This document shows, in pieces, positions 63,815 through 64,000 of a stretch of DNA of 64,000 nucleotides (positions are counted from its first letter, which is position 1; each line of letters opens with the position of its first letter). Location: NCBI RefSeq assembly GCF_900104555.1, contig NZ_FNJU01000011.1:62001-126000 (forward strand), given 5' to 3'. The notes beneath the pieces were generated by a model. It ran no database searches. It was not told the origin of the DNA and saw only the letters and a list, made by a program, of their open reading frames with translations. The position numbers and the translations under genes were made by a program. The stretch comes from Litchfieldia salsa (lineage in GTDB: Bacteria; Bacillota; Bacilli; Bacillales; Bacillaceae_L).

Positions 63815-64000
63815 TTATCTTCTACTTAATATGTGATGACCATTTTGCAGAAATTGACTACGTGAATTACGCATTCTTTCAATGCGCTCTTCTGCTAATC
63901 GATCTGCTGCTTTGTAAGTAGGAATTCGGTCACGTTTTGCTATGTCAATTACTTTTTCAATATTATCGTATATGAGCTCAACTTTTTTTATTGCACGATC
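63815..64000 (-). CDS. bcd: leucine (branched-chain amino acid) dehydrogenase, C-terminal 61 residues
   Basis: A partial gene running off the right edge. The frame reads [18 protein letters not shown] ... [21 protein letters not shown] ... [12 protein letters not shown]-stop, closely matching the C-terminus of Bacillus leucine dehydrogenase (Bcd), which deaminates Leu, Ile and Val to the keto acids used by the bkd complex. Its place upstream of buk matches the B. subtilis order bcd-buk-lpdV-bkd. The 115 bases between it and buk show no terminator, so it probably belongs to the same operon. Confidence 0.9.
   Translation of the reverse strand, partial: DRAIKKVELIYDNIEKVIDIAKRDRIPTYKAADRLAEERIERMRNSRSQFLQNGHHILSRR

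Overview
The window is a chromosomal segment of a low-GC, endospore-forming Bacillaceae member. The evidence is the spoVA, spoIIA/sigF, dacF, spoIIM and ger genes, AGGAGG-type ribosome binding sites with frequent TTG/GTG starts, and gene order that closely follows the Bacillus subtilis ypuF-rib-lysA-spoVA-spoIIA-fur-yqk-yqj-yqi-bkd stretch. I cannot fix the genus or species. Most genes lie on the minus strand. No rRNA, tRNA, CRISPR array, transposase or prophage was seen.

Layout. 0.2-6.5 kb: ypuF, then an FMN-riboswitch-controlled riboflavin operon (ribE-ribBA-ribH-ribT, with no ribD), a 28-codon membrane ORF, ppiB and lysA. 6.7-14.7 kb: the seven-gene spoVA operon (dipicolinate transport), the spoIIAA-spoIIAB-sigF forespore sigma operon and dacF, with matching sigma-H, sigma-F and sigma-G-type promoters. 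15-21.2 kb: a nucleoside salvage operon drm-punA-pdp, then xerD, yqzK, fur and spoIIM. 21.6-27.2 kb: an EndoQ-type gene broken by a frameshift, nudF, mciZ, a nicotinamidase, and yqkF/E/D/C/B. 27.4-31.2 kb: a CDGSH protein, an HPr-like protein without the phosphorylatable His, a LexA-controlled Y-family polymerase operon, yqzH and an SDR. 31.4-37.6 kb: proI, a GerA-type germinant receptor operon in A-C-B order with a divergent small membrane protein, and the old yellow enzyme namA. 38-47.4 kb: an unknown protein, nitroreductase, GNAT, rnz, zwf, a cyclase-family hydrolase, gndA, dinB and an M20 peptidase. 47.6-64 kb: propionate and branched-chain catabolism (carboxyltransferase, mce, mutA, mutB, meaB, bkdB, bkdAB, bkdAA, lpdV, buk and the end of bcd), interrupted by prli42, an L,D-transpeptidase, yqjA and brxB.

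How it works together. The bcd/buk/lpdV/bkd genes turn branched-chain amino acids into acyl-CoAs. Propionyl-CoA from Val/Ile can then pass through a carboxylase, the epimerase and the B12-dependent mutase (with its MeaB chaperone) to succinyl-CoA. Two cre-like sites precede mce and mutA, so carbon catabolite control of this branch is likely. The sporulation blocks cover commitment (sigF and its regulators), engulfment (spoIIM), FtsZ inhibition in the mother cell (mciZ), DPA uptake (spoVA) and germinant sensing.

Accessory DNA is limited to two dispersed repeat families. One is a 210-bp palindromic, MITE-like element (two copies). The other is a GC-richer hairpin element ending in GGAGCTAGAC or GTAGCTGGAC (three loci, one a tandem composite). 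I did not find a convincing new multigene system. The best leads are the frameshifted EndoQ gene, the extended MciZ, the small membrane ORFs, the HPr-like protein without its histidine, the riboflavin operon without ribD, and the palindrome at the drm promoter.
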